The notes: a model not told the origin generated them from the letters alone. A stretch of 64,000 nucleotides of DNA from Pricia antarctica (GCA_011050085.1 DRGL01000043.1:1-64000); one strand, 5' to 3'. Numbered from the stretch's first letter, positions 44,426-53,720 are shown. A program made the numbers and translations.

Positions 44426-45220
44426 ATGGATTTACAGGACGGAAAAATAGTTTGGATTACCGGTGCATCTTCAGGAATCGGGGAGGCATTGGCCTATGCG
44501 CTAAACAAACAAGGCTGTAAATTAATCTTATCTTCCAGAAAAAAGGATGCTCTTGAAAAGGTTCAAAAGCAATGTGCGCAACCAGAAAACGTTAGCATCG
44601 TTCCCCTTGACGTCTCTGAGTTCGATACATTGTCGGATAAAGCTGTTATTGCCCTTGCCGCTTTTGGGAGCATTGATGTGCTGATCAATAATGCGGGCAT
44701 AAGCCAGCGCTCTTTGATTATCGAAACCAAAATGGAGGTTTACAAACGGATCATGGATGTTGATTTTTTCGGTGCTGTCGCGCTTTCGAAGGCAATACTT
44801 CCGCATTTTGTAAAACAACAAAAAGGCCATTTTGTAACTATCAGTAGCCTCATGGGTAAATTCTCTTCCCCAAAACGCTCCGGATACTGTGCCGCCAAAC
44901 ATGCGTTACACGGGTTTTTCGATGCACTGCGGATGGAGCATCAGGATGATAATATCGGTGTTACAATGGTTTGTCCCGGTTTTGTTCAAACCAATGTTGC
45001 CAAAAATTCGTTACAAGGTGATGGCAGCCCTAAGAATGAGCAAAGCGATTCTATCGCGAACGGAATTCCGGTAGAAGTAGCTGCAGAAAAAATTATACGC
45101 GCTGTTGAACGTAATAAATTGGAAGTTTATATGGGCCAAAAGGAAGTTGTCGGAGTGTATCTAAAACGGTTTTTTCCTAGGCTTTTGCACCAAATCGTTT
45201 CGAAACGAAAAGTTACTTAA
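44426..45220 (+). CDS. Short-chain dehydrogenase/reductase
   Basis: The 264-residue SDR shows the nucleotide-binding TGASSGIGEALAYAL near residue 12, LINNAGIS near 88, the catalytic Ser in VTISSLMGKF and YCAAKHA (YxxxK) near 157. It resembles the DltE/SDR group with a hydrophobic C-terminal part (GVYLKRFFPRLLHQIV). I use the ATG at 44426: the track start lies inside menC on the other strand and the preceding 40 codons look non-coding. The substrate is unknown. The 3' end overlaps the convergent kinase gene by 8 bases. Confidence 0.92.
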   Translation: MDLQDGKIVWITGASSGIGEALAYALNKQGCKLILSSRKKDALEKVQKQCAQPENVSIVPLDVSEFDTLSDKAVIALAAFGSIDVLINNAGISQRSLIIETKMEVYKRIMDVDFFGAVALSKAILPHFVKQQKGHFVTISSLMGKFSSPKRSGYCAAKHALHGFFDALRMEHQDDNIGVTMVCPGFVQTNVAKNSLQGDGSPKNEQSDSIANGIPVEVAAEKIIRAVERNKLEVYMGQKEVVGVYLKRFFPRLLHQIVSKRKVT

Positions 45221-47180
45221 AATTGAACCAGTAGCGGACGCCAGACACTCCACTATCGACATTCAATGTCGTCTGTAACTGATTTGCCAAACGATTCATC
45301 AACCGTATACCCATTGAGCTTTTACTTAAGTCTTCAGAATCTTCGGGAAGACCAATACCATTATCCGAATACTCGAAAAAACCTTCCTGACTTTCGCTCT
45401 TTTTTATAATAATGTGGATTTTTCCTTTGCCATCATCAACAGGAAAGGCATATTTGAAAGAGTTCGATACCAATTCGTTTAGGATTAATCCAAAAGGTAT
45501 GGCCCGGTCAATATCGAGCTCCACCCCTTCCGTATCAACCTCAATAGCTATATTATGTCCATTTTTTCGATAAACGGATTGCACACTATTTATGAGGCTT
45601 TCAATATAACCCTGCATCTCTATTACCGAAAGGTCTTCATTTTGATACAGCTTCTGGTGAATCAAAGCCATGGCCTTGACCCTGCTTTTCCCCTCTTCCA
45701 AAGCTTCAATGGCAGCTTTGCTTCGCGTATTTTTGGTCTGCAAGCTTAATAAGCTCGACACCATTTGAAGATTGTTCTTTACCCTGTGATGAATTTCTTT
45801 CAAAAGCGAATCTTTTTCGACCAACGAATTTTCGATGATATACTTCTGCTCGGCAATCAGTCGTTGGTTCTTGATACTTTTTAAATACGCATAGACCAGG
45901 CCGGCAAATCCCAAAAGTGTAAAAAAGAAGGATATCAGCACCAATTTACTGGTACGCTCTTGAGCATCGAATTCCCTTCTACTCTTTTCAATTTCAAGTT
46001 TTTGTTTGGCCATCATAGTTTTTGACAGCTCACGTTCTTCGCTCATAACAGTTGCCAACTGCTGCTTCCGCAATTCAGACTCGTTACCAATAATTGAATC
46101 GCGTATCCGAAGGTTTCTTCTTAAATAAAAAGCGGCGTTTTTAAAATCTTCGGTCTTATCGTAATACATAGATAGCAACCTATTTTTTTGCAAAAGATTT
46201 TCGGTTGAATTGGTTTGAAGGTCATCGCTAAGATAATCGGTTGCCCGGGCATAATCTTCCAAATGTAAGTAACATTCTGAAATAGCAAGACTGTTCTCGG
46301 TCGTCTCCGACGTAAGAGTGCCATTACCAAATTCCTTAATTGTAGCAATGGCGCTTTCTAAATATGGAATGGCATCTTCATACTGTTTTAGCTGTACATA
46401 ACATTTACCGATATTACCTTCGATTACACCGTTCAATAAGCCTGCCTTGGTCTTTTCACTTTCCTCATTTTGACGGGTGACATCGTTTAAAAGTACGGTA
46501 ATAAAGCTTTTAGCCTTTTTATAATTACTTAAGGCCGTTGCGCTTGAATTGTCCAACCTTAAAAAATTACCGAGCATATTATAATATTCGGCCTGCCCGT
46601 AAAAATCGTTTTCTTCAATGTTTTTTTTAACCTTTTCTATATAATCGCCCATTGCGGTTCTATACAGACCCAAATTTGAATAAATATCGTAAAAGACCAC
46701 ATTATCACTTATACCAAGATCATGAATTTTTTTTCGGACCTCAATCTGTTCGGGATACATATTTAGTTTCCCGTAGTTGTCATCCATCAAGTCTAATAAT
46801 TTCGAATTAAAATAGATATCGAAATCGTCGACCCGAGTGTACAATTCTTTGGCAATTGCCAACGCCTTATCATAATCGCCTAAATCGAAGTACACACGAG
46901 ATCGGATAAGTTCATACTTAACAATTTCGTTGACATTTTGTTTTTGGGTTGCGGTGTTGAGATACTTATTCACCTCATCCAACCAATCGTAGGTGGAGTT
47001 TTGAGTATACCTTTCCGTTGTATTAAAGAAGAAATTGAAACGTTCTTCGGCAGAATCCAGCTGCTGAAATTCAGCAAAGGGACTTATAACTGTTTTACCT
47101 TTTTGTTGGGCACTACCGAATGGCGCTATTACCAAACAGAACAGTATAACCGTAATATTTTTAATTAGTAATTTTTTCAT
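45213..47180 (-). CDS. TPR-containing HisKA_2-type sensor histidine kinase
   Basis: After a signal peptide (LLIKNITVILFCLVIAPFGSAQ), about 350 residues of TPR-like helical repeats form a periplasmic sensor. One membrane segment follows (LVLISFFFTLLGFAGLVYAYL, about 410-430), then the dimerisation/phosphoacceptor motif KEIHHRVKNNLQMVSSLLSLQTKN and an ATPase domain with LILNELVSNSFKYAFP, YSDNGIGLPED and SSMGIRLMNRLANQL. HisKA_2 kinases of this kind commonly pair with LytTR regulators in Bacteroidota, and one is encoded about 830 bases upstream on the same strand. I use the ATG at 47180 (655 residues). The stimulus is unknown. Confidence 0.92.
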   Translation of the reverse strand: MKKLLIKNITVILFCLVIAPFGSAQQKGKTVISPFAEFQQLDSAEERFNFFFNTTERYTQNSTYDWLDEVNKYLNTATQKQNVNEIVKYELIRSRVYFDLGDYDKALAIAKELYTRVDDFDIYFNSKLLDLMDDNYGKLNMYPEQIEVRKKIHDLGISDNVVFYDIYSNLGLYRTAMGDYIEKVKKNIEENDFYGQAEYYNMLGNFLRLDNSSATALSNYKKAKSFITVLLNDVTRQNEESEKTKAGLLNGVIEGNIGKCYVQLKQYEDAIPYLESAIATIKEFGNGTLTSETTENSLAISECYLHLEDYARATDYLSDDLQTNSTENLLQKNRLLSMYYDKTEDFKNAAFYLRRNLRIRDSIIGNESELRKQQLATVMSEERELSKTMMAKQKLEIEKSRREFDAQERTSKLVLISFFFTLLGFAGLVYAYLKSIKNQRLIAEQKYIIENSLVEKDSLLKEIHHRVKNNLQMVSSLLSLQTKNTRSKAAIEALEEGKSRVKAMALIHQKLYQNEDLSVIEMQGYIESLINSVQSVYRKNGHNIAIEVDTEGVELDIDRAIPFGLILNELVSNSFKYAFPVDDGKGKIHIIIKKSESQEGFFEYSDNGIGLPEDSEDLSKSSMGIRLMNRLANQLQTTLNVDSGVSGVRYWFNFK

Positions 47181-47958
47181 ATTAGTGAACGGGAACATTT
47201 ACTCCGAACTGGTCTTTAAATACAAGGGTTTGACATATCATAGTTGACTATGTACAGAACAGGAAAACGGGTTCAAGAATCAAAAATAACAGTAAAAGTG
47301 AAAAATTCTAACTTTTTGTTGTCTGTTGCTAGAATAGTTAATTTTCGTTTGAACAAAAATAAAAAGTTGCGTACCAAAATTGATGATTACTAAATTAAAC
47401 TTAATAAAGCATTTTTGAAAAATGATTGAAGGGAATGCCCTAAAATTAAAGGCCTCCGGAGCGTTTTATAAATTGTTAGGTAATTAATAGGGTGACCTAA
47501 CAATTAATTTCAACGGATTTAACGCACAATTAAACGCTATAACTACACCTATATTTGCCTAAAGTGCCAATTTGTATTTGTTGTGAAACCTCCTATTTCT
47601 GTTGTGAATTTAGAAATCACACATCCACTTGTCACTTTAATCAATGAAAATAAATTAATAAAAATCTCATTATTCTCGGTGAGATAATACCGATTATACA
47701 TTTTATTGTCCTGCATTCTAATTTATCTTCCCAACGTTTACATCATTTTGACAAGGAGTTTTATGCGTTGATGAAAAATTGAAGCATCATTAACATAAAT
47801 CCTTTCAAAAGATTACCACATGAAATATGTATCAAAAAATAACATAATACTTTCTTCAGAATTGTTTTAAATGTAATGATATTCAAATTTTACTATAAAA
47901 TTTCAGTAAGCGACTTTAAAGATATAGTAGCTATTTCATTTAAGGTTTAAGCAAAAAA
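47181..47958. other. 0.8-kb non-coding spacer between kinase and regulator genes
   Basis: No credible ORF lies here. I see an inverted repeat AATTGTTAGGT/ACCTAACAATT (47471-47505), a plus-strand TATATTTG box at 47550-47557 with no gene behind it, a 9-bp direct repeat TGTTGTGAA at 47579-47587 and 47600-47608, and a possible minus-strand -7 box (TATTTTTG, 47354-47361) about 170 bases before the kinase ATG. A shorter inverted repeat ATCTCA/TGAGAT lies near 47665-47690. The density of such elements suggests regulation or a small RNA. Confidence 0.55.
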
Positions 47959-47981
47959 AGAGACGCAAATCAAGCGTCTCT
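47953..47981 (-). terminator. Terminator after the LytTR regulator
   Basis: AGAGACGC and GCGTCTCT form a perfect 8-bp stem around a 7-base loop, followed on the minus strand by seven T. It lies about 27 bases after the regulator stop and ends the menA-regulator transcript. Confidence 0.85.
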
Positions 47982-48007
47982 CAGATAGTGTTACTAAATA
48001 GAATTAA

Positions 48008-48757
48008 TTATGAATTCATAGCAGATATGATAAATTCCTTAAAATCTTTTGATATTGGGATAAGGGTATCCTTTATCATAATATCCCTAGAATTAATGGC
48101 GTCGATATGATCTACGTTCACTATGTAGGATTTATGTGCCCTATAAAATTTATTTTTAGGAAGTTTTTCGAGATAATCTTTTAGGGGTGACCGGACCAAG
48201 AATTTTTTATCTACGGTATTTACCTCCAAATACACATTATCCGCTTTTATAAAGCGAATGTCATCGAATTGAATACGATAATATAAATGCTGCTTTTTCA
48301 CAAAAATAGAATCTTTGAGTACCGCATTCGACATTGCTATATCTTCAACAGCCGCAGCTGATGCCGCAGCTTTATCACTGTAAACGAAATTAGATAATGC
48401 TATCTCAATAGAAGTGTACAAATCTTGCTGCTCGAATGGTTTTACAAGATATCCGTTCGGCTTGACCGACTTCGCATTTTCAACGGTTGCCCTATCTGAA
48501 TTGGATGTTACGAATATGAAGGGAATATCATAGTTCTCACGTATATGCTTGCCCAAATCGATACCGGTCTTGTCAGAGGCCAAAATGATGTCTATTAAAA
48601 CAAGATCAACATGATGGTTTTTCAACACTTCTTCAGCTTGCTCATAGACGATGACATTGTCTACGATTTCGTAACCAATCTCCTCAAGCATCGATTGCAT
48701 ATCGTCGGCAATGATAACATTATCTTCAACAATCAAAATTTTAATGGGCTGTTCCAA
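48008..48757 (-). CDS. LytTR-family response regulator
   Basis: The 249-residue protein has a receiver domain (about 5-120) with acidic residues in LIVEDNVIIADD, the phosphoacceptor Asp in VDLVLIDIIL, the Thr/Ser in FVTSNSD and Lys in YLVKPF. The C-terminal LytTR DNA-binding domain (about 150-248) contains VKKQHLYYRIQFDDIRFIKADNVYLEV, LEKLPKNKFYRAHKSYIVNVDHID and IPISKDFKEFI. It probably receives phosphate from the histidine kinase encoded downstream. It starts 35 bases after menA on the same strand and is closed by a terminator, so it is likely expressed with menA. Confidence 0.94.
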   Translation of the reverse strand: MEQPIKILIVEDNVIIADDMQSMLEEIGYEIVDNVIVYEQAEEVLKNHHVDLVLIDIILASDKTGIDLGKHIRENYDIPFIFVTSNSDRATVENAKSVKPNGYLVKPFEQQDLYTSIEIALSNFVYSDKAAASAAAVEDIAMSNAVLKDSIFVKKQHLYYRIQFDDIRFIKADNVYLEVNTVDKKFLVRSPLKDYLEKLPKNKFYRAHKSYIVNVDHIDAINSRDIMIKDTLIPISKDFKEFIISAMNS

Positions 48758-48792
48758 AATAGCGGGGTTTAAGTTGGTTCTAAAAATTAAAT

Positions 48793-49710
48793 TTACAAAA
48801 AATTATTACAAATTACGTACATAAGTACTGCCAAAAAAAAGCTACTTAATGCTAACTTCTTTAATTCTGGGTCAATTAATTCAGGGTTACTCGTAAGATA
48901 TATTGTTTTTAAATGCCAGAATATCGGTACGAATGCTATCAGCGGAATAAAGCCTAGCCAATTTTCGAAACTCCTGAATAGAAAAAAAGCCATGCATAAA
49001 AATGCAGTGATTAGTAGTACATAATGGTATATCTTGCCATTCTCAAACCCCAAGTATACTACTAAAGTGTTTTTTTTAGCTTTTTTATCGGATTTAAAAT
49101 CACGAAGATTATTTAAATTAAGTACCCCAACACTTAACAGGCCTATGGCCGTGGCTGGTAAAAAAGCTAAGGCCGTAAGAAATTTTGTATAAAGAAACAT
49201 TGTACCCATTACGGCCACTAGTCCAAAAAAAAGAAATACAAAAACATCTCCTAGACCTTTATATCCATAAGCCGAATCACCAATAGTATATTTCAAGGAT
49301 GCCCAAATGCTAGCTGCCCCCAAGAATAAAAATATCAATAAAAAAACTAAATTTTGGGGGCCAAATGCTGCAAGAATCAATACAATCACTAATAGTGCAT
49401 CGATGACTACCGAAATTAAAATACCACGTTTTAATGCTGTCTTTGAAAGTAAACCGCTTTGTAGCGCCCTTGCTGGCCCAATACGAGCGGAGTTGTCTGT
49501 ACCTTTCACACCATCGCCATAATCATTGGCAAAATTTGAAGTGACTTGAAAACCTATAGTTGTAAGCAATGCCAATATAAAAATCAAATAATTGCTATGG
49601 CCGTAGAGTTCAGCCAAGGCGGTACCGATAAGTACCCCAGAAATGGATAAAGGCAAAGTTCTCAATCTGGCCGCATTAAGCCAAGCTGCTATAGTTTTTT
49701 TAGTACTCAA
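48793..49710 (-). CDS. menA: 1,4-Dihydroxy-2-naphthoate polyprenyltransferase
   Basis: MenA attaches the isoprenoid chain to DHNA in the inner membrane, the step before final methylation of menaquinone. The 305 residues show about eight hydrophobic segments, the first Asp-rich motif in NFANDYGDGVKGTDNSARIGPARAL near residue 65-88 and the second in LNNLRDFKSDKKAKKNTL near 205. It starts with TTG immediately after the stop of the SPOR-like gene (no spacer), so it relies on translational coupling. No later Met fits the N-terminal AAWLNAARLRTLPLS of the family. Confidence 0.95.
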   Translation of the reverse strand: MSTKKTIAAWLNAARLRTLPLSISGVLIGTALAELYGHSNYLIFILALLTTIGFQVTSNFANDYGDGVKGTDNSARIGPARALQSGLLSKTALKRGILISVVIDALLVIVLILAAFGPQNLVFLLIFLFLGAASIWASLKYTIGDSAYGYKGLGDVFVFLFFGLVAVMGTMFLYTKFLTALAFLPATAIGLLSVGVLNLNNLRDFKSDKKAKKNTLVVYLGFENGKIYHYVLLITAFLCMAFFLFRSFENWLGFIPLIAFVPIFWHLKTIYLTSNPELIDPELKKLALSSFFLAVLMYVICNNFL

Positions 49711-50310
49711 TTATTTGGAAGCTTCAATCTGCAACCTTTTTCCATCTTTATAGGATGCTACGAATGCATCTTGAAAACCAATATCTACAAGTTGCTCCCT
49801 AAATTTCTGTGCCTCCTGTAAGGTTTCAAAATTGCCCAAAGAATAGGAATAAAACGGATTTGTTTTAACGAAGATGGTATTGGCCAATGCTTCAGAAGCT
49901 AAGGTCATATTATTATCAACAAACGATTTTACCTGAACCGAGTAAATTTTCTCTTTGTCGAGAAACTCTTTGGCCAAGTAAAATTCTTTTACTAGACTTA
50001 GTTCTTCGTTCTGTTGTTTTAAGTTATCGATACGAGATTTGATAGCGTCTAAGCTGTCGATGGAGACCAGTAGATTACTCGGACTTTCATAATTATTGGA
50101 AATACTTCTTCCGGCAGAAAAAGAAAATACGGTTAATGTGCCAATTAGGAAAAGTGCAGTTACGCCAGCGAAAATATTTCGTTGCACTTTATTCGAACGA
50201 ATTTCTTTGTTCTTGAATTTAATTTGACCAAGCAAACGTTCATTGATAATTTGAGCCTTGTCAATATCTTTGTGCAATTCTAAAAGATCGCTTTCTTCTA
50301 TAAATGGCAT
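49711..50310 (-). CDS. Membrane-anchored coiled-coil protein with SPOR-like C-terminus
   Basis: This 199-residue protein is not a known pathway enzyme. It has a cytoplasmic N-terminus of about 45 residues, one membrane segment (NIFAGVTALFLIGTLTVFSFSAG), a predicted coiled coil (SIDSLDAIKSRIDNLKQQNEEL), and a C-terminal domain of about 75 residues (IYSVQVKSFVDNN, FYSYSLGNFETLQEAQKFREQLVDIGFQDAFVASY) with the two-repeat shape of a SPOR domain, which binds denuded septal glycan. It directly precedes menA with no gap. The SPOR call is from shape and is moderately certain. Confidence 0.8.
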   Translation of the reverse strand: MPFIEESDLLELHKDIDKAQIINERLLGQIKFKNKEIRSNKVQRNIFAGVTALFLIGTLTVFSFSAGRSISNNYESPSNLLVSIDSLDAIKSRIDNLKQQNEELSLVKEFYLAKEFLDKEKIYSVQVKSFVDNNMTLASEALANTIFVKTNPFYSYSLGNFETLQEAQKFREQLVDIGFQDAFVASYKDGKRLQIEASK

Positions 50311-50487
50311 ACCTTCTTTTTTGTAGTTTAACCGAATGTTTCTTAACGTTGTCGATAAAGTTAACCAAATTCCTGAAAGATCGATGAAATACAGTCTTGG
50401 AATGTTGCGAAACCCGCCATTTATGTGGTACAGAACGATTTATCTCAGGTCACCCAACAAAAAAATGTTTTTTTAAGGTCGAAAAAA

Positions 50488-51318
50488 TCAAATTGCCTTT
50501 ATCCCGTTTTCAGAAATTTCAATTTTACGTTCCTTGTACAAGGTTCCAATCCCCTTTTTAAAGGTTTTTTTACTCATCTGTAATTCTTTCTTAATCTGGT
50601 GTGGATCTGATTTATCGTGAAGCGGCAAAAATCCACCATGGGCCATTAACCGTTCGAATATTTTGTTCGCGGCCGGTTCCAAAATTTTCTCACCTAAGGG
50701 TTGTAGGGAAATATCTATCTTGTTATCCTGACGGATGTTTTTTACAAAACCTTTCATAAAATCCCCTACAGCGACCGGTTTGAAAATTTCATTGTGGTAC
50801 ACTAAACCTTTGTGAAGGTCATTAACAATCACTTCCCAACCCAAATCGGTCAACCGGGTAAAGAGAAGATTGACTTCCTGTCGCTCTCTCACCGTTAGCG
50901 TCTCGTTGTTCAAGAACTTGTCTAACTTGTTCGAGGCAACAATTCGAAACGAGACCTCATCTAAATAGCAATACACTACATACCACTGCCCTTCCTTCAT
51001 TTTTTCGCGCTGTTCGCTGAAGGGAACCAAGAGGTGTTTCTGGAGACCCCAGTCCAAAAAAGCACCTATATTATTAACTTCCACAACTTGTAAAAAACCG
51101 AACTTATGGCGAACCACGGTTGGTGTCAAAGTCGCGGCAATTGGCCTTTCTTCGTAGTCAAGGTAACAGAATACATTGAGCATATCACCTATTTCGGTAC
51201 CTTCGGGAATATATTTGATGGGTAATAATATTTCGACACCAGTCTTACTGCCCAAAAACAATCCCACACTAGTATCCCGTAATACCTCTAGCTCGTTATA
51301 ATTTCCTAGTTCGATCAT
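50488..51318 (-). CDS. CvfB-like S1 RNA-binding protein
   Basis: The 276-residue cytoplasmic protein matches the CvfB family: repeated S1 OB-folds (LGNYNELEVLRDTSVGLFLGSKTG, GFLQVVEVNNIGAFLDWGLQKHLLVPFSEQ and KPVAVGDFMKGFVKNIRQDNKIDISLQP) followed by a winged helix at about 215-276 (LPLHDKSDPHQIKKELQMSKKTFKKGIGTLYKERKI). CvfB affects virulence-factor expression in Staphylococcus by RNA binding; its targets here are unknown. A TATTTTTG box ends 5 bases before the ATG. Confidence 0.93.
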   Translation of the reverse strand: MIELGNYNELEVLRDTSVGLFLGSKTGVEILLPIKYIPEGTEIGDMLNVFCYLDYEERPIAATLTPTVVRHKFGFLQVVEVNNIGAFLDWGLQKHLLVPFSEQREKMKEGQWYVVYCYLDEVSFRIVASNKLDKFLNNETLTVRERQEVNLLFTRLTDLGWEVIVNDLHKGLVYHNEIFKPVAVGDFMKGFVKNIRQDNKIDISLQPLGEKILEPAANKIFERLMAHGGFLPLHDKSDPHQIKKELQMSKKTFKKGIGTLYKERKIEISENGIKAI

Positions 51319-51323
51319 GTGTG

Positions 51324-51331
51324 CAAAAATA
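51324..51331 (-). promoter_or_regulatory. -7 box abutting the cvfB-like start codon
   Basis: The minus strand reads TATTTTTG, CACAC, then ATG. This is the same arrangement as at menD and the MFS gene and would give a leaderless transcript. Confidence 0.45.
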
Positions 51332-51518
51332 AGTTTAATTGATGTAAAGGCCTTATGTTGAAAGCGGAGAATTACGCCATGAAAAGTTCAATCCAAAGTT
51401 CTTTCCTTTTTACCTCAAAGCTAAACACCTTATGAAAGAGTTTCGTAAACATAATAGCCGCAACATACCAATTGTATCATAACGTTTTAGACTAGCTACC
51501 CCTCGGATGACATCTATG

Positions 51519-51545
51519 AAAAAACCGTTCATGAAAGTGAACGGT
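51519..51545 (-). terminator. Terminator after the DUF2853 gene
   Basis: ACCGTTCA and TGAACGGT form a perfect 8-bp stem around TGAAAG, followed on the minus strand by a T-run, 25 bases after the DUF2853 stop. Confidence 0.8.
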
Positions 51546-51570
51546 CTGTTGTAATAAAAATAAAAATTAA

Positions 51571-51912
51571 TCAGTATATAGAAGCTTTATCGAAGTGTTT
51601 GCAAAGTATATAGTAGACAACAGCCCTATACTTATTTTTATTGGAGCTTCCGTAGGTATTCATTACCGATTTGATAGCCTCCATTAATTTGGGACTATCT
51701 TTCATACCTAATTTTTTTATTAAGTAGTTCTTTTTGACGGTTTCGAGTTCTTTTTCATCGCCGCCGGAAACCTTCGAGGAATCTACATTGTAAATGGCGG
51801 GACCTAATCCTATCGCCACTTTGCTTAGAAGATCCATATCGGGTTCCTCATCAAATTTTTCTTTGATATCTACGGCATATTTTGCTACTAAATCGTCCCT
51901 TTTATTGCTCAT
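51571..51912 (-). CDS. DUF2853 family protein
   Basis: The 113-residue soluble, all-helical protein begins MSNKRDDLVAKYAVDIKEKF and ends YRAVVYYILCKHFDKASIY, with KNYLIKKLGMKDSPKLMEAI in the middle, as in DUF2853. No function is established. It follows menD by 35 bases and precedes a terminator, so it is the tail of the menD transcript. I see no catalytic motif. Confidence 0.88.
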   Translation of the reverse strand: MSNKRDDLVAKYAVDIKEKFDEEPDMDLLSKVAIGLGPAIYNVDSSKVSGGDEKELETVKKNYLIKKLGMKDSPKLMEAIKSVMNTYGSSNKNKYRAVVYYILCKHFDKASIY

Positions 51913-51947
51913 GACACGAAAGTTTTTTATAAGTGTTTAAGTATAAA

Positions 51948-53714
51948 CTATTTATAAACCGAAGATATGAAATCAAAGTAACCAAGCAAAATTTTGTCAT
52001 TCAAAACTCTAGGGGTGTGAATTTCGAGTAATTTTGGACTGTCAGAGACAGAATAGAAGTCGGAAAGCGCAGTATTCAACTCATTTTTATTCTCGACAGA
52101 TAGATAGTCAAACCCGAACTGCTTACTCAAATGTTCGGCATCGAGTTGATGGGCAGTTTCAAAAAAACGCTGAAAATTTTCTGTATCTTCCCTTCCCGGT
52201 AAAATCCTAAAAATTCCTCCCCCATTATTGTTAATAAGTATGATTCGAAAGTCGGGCCGAACATAGTTATTCCATAATCCATTGCTGTCGTAGAAAAAAC
52301 TCAAGTCACCCGAAATCAATAGTGTTGGTCCATCGGCATACATTGATGAGCCGACCGCGGTCGATGTACTGCCATCGATGCCACTTGTTCCCCGATTACA
52401 AAAAACTTTTAAAGATGTCTTTAGATCTACCAGTTGAGCATAACGTACCGTTGAGCTATTTGCCAAATGCAACTGGTAATTTTCAGGAATCGCTGCGGCT
52501 GCACGCTCGAAAACATACATATCCGAAAAGGGGATACTGTCGATGTATTCCCTGCGCTTTAATTTGTAAGCCGTTCGTATAGAATCCCAATAGGTAAAAT
52601 AGTCACTTTTCGCTAATTGTACATGCGGCATAAACTGCTGAAAAAAGCCGTTGGCACCCATCTTAAAATGATGGTTCAGTGAAAAAAAAGTATCATAAGC
52701 CTTCAACGAATCAATGTGCCAATGGTGCCTAGGTTTATACTCCCTTAAAAATGCCTTAATCTTTTTGGAAACGACTAGTCCCCCAAAGGTTAATAAGATT
52801 TCTGGCCTTAACTTTTCAAACAATTCTTCGCGGTTTTTACGCTTCTCTATCGGAGCTAAAATACTGTCAATACTTGAGAAAAAATGTGAGTTATGTAAAT
52901 TAGACGTTGTCTCTGTGAACACAATTACTGAGGAATCATAGGCCAAATAATTCAAAAACTGCTGTTCGACCGAATTTGGTGGATTTACGCCTACAAGAAC
53001 CATTTTCCTTGATGATGCATTCCATAATTCAGTGTAAGTCCTTATTTCCGGTATTTCAGATTCTTCCTTCTCTTCAGCGGGGACCACCAAAGGTACCGCA
53101 GCCGGTTTAAGCGCCGTGTCATAAAGCGGTTCTTCAAAGGGAACATTAATATGCACCGGTAATTTTAGCTTAAGGGCTACATTTAAGGCCATGTTCAATT
53201 CGCTGTCGTTGTGCTGTTGAATCTTTTTCTGCAAGTTGTCCTCTAAATCACCTTCGATCCATTTGGGAGCATACTTTGCAACACTTTCCCTTGCATGGGA
53301 GATATCCTGTTGCATATGGGCCGAATATCCTATGTGCCTATGAAAAACATTATCCTGACGAATAGTCTGCCCGTCACCTACATCGATTTTATATACTGGT
53401 CTATCTGCTGATATGACCACAAGTGGAATTCCGCTATAAAATGCCTCGGCCACGGCTGGGTAATAATTTAAAAGCGCACTCCCGGAAGTACAGACGACAG
53501 CTGCAGGTTCTCGCAAATGCTGTGCGATGCCCAAGGCAAAGAAAGCCGCACTACGCTCATCGACAATACTGAAACAGGAAAAATAGGGGTCTTCAGTGAA
53601 ATCAATAGTTAAAGGGGCATTTCTGGATCCCGGTGAAATGATAATATTCTTGATCCGTTTTGCCTTGCAATGCTGTACGACCAATTGTGCCGAGGGAATA
53701 CTTGAGTGTCTCAT
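51948..53714 (-). CDS. menD: 2-Succinyl-5-enolpyruvyl-6-hydroxy-3-cyclohexene-1-carboxylate synthase
   Basis: MenD condenses isochorismate with 2-oxoglutarate in a thiamine-diphosphate reaction, the first committed step of menaquinone synthesis. The PYR domain shows IISPGSRNAPLTIDFTEDP and VVCTSGSALLNYYPAVAEA; the PP domain shows CNRGTSGIDGSTSTAVGSSM and the TPP motif ISGDLSFFYDSNGLWNN with INNNGGGIFRILPG. I use the ATG at 53714 (588 residues), because a promoter box ends 6 bases upstream of it and MRHSSIPSAQL is the expected N-terminus. DUF2853 follows on the same transcript. Confidence 0.97.
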   Translation of the reverse strand: MRHSSIPSAQLVVQHCKAKRIKNIIISPGSRNAPLTIDFTEDPYFSCFSIVDERSAAFFALGIAQHLREPAAVVCTSGSALLNYYPAVAEAFYSGIPLVVISADRPVYKIDVGDGQTIRQDNVFHRHIGYSAHMQQDISHARESVAKYAPKWIEGDLEDNLQKKIQQHNDSELNMALNVALKLKLPVHINVPFEEPLYDTALKPAAVPLVVPAEEKEESEIPEIRTYTELWNASSRKMVLVGVNPPNSVEQQFLNYLAYDSSVIVFTETTSNLHNSHFFSSIDSILAPIEKRKNREELFEKLRPEILLTFGGLVVSKKIKAFLREYKPRHHWHIDSLKAYDTFFSLNHHFKMGANGFFQQFMPHVQLAKSDYFTYWDSIRTAYKLKRREYIDSIPFSDMYVFERAAAAIPENYQLHLANSSTVRYAQLVDLKTSLKVFCNRGTSGIDGSTSTAVGSSMYADGPTLLISGDLSFFYDSNGLWNNYVRPDFRIILINNNGGGIFRILPGREDTENFQRFFETAHQLDAEHLSKQFGFDYLSVENKNELNTALSDFYSVSDSPKLLEIHTPRVLNDKILLGYFDFISSVYK

Positions 53715-53720
53715 TGACTG

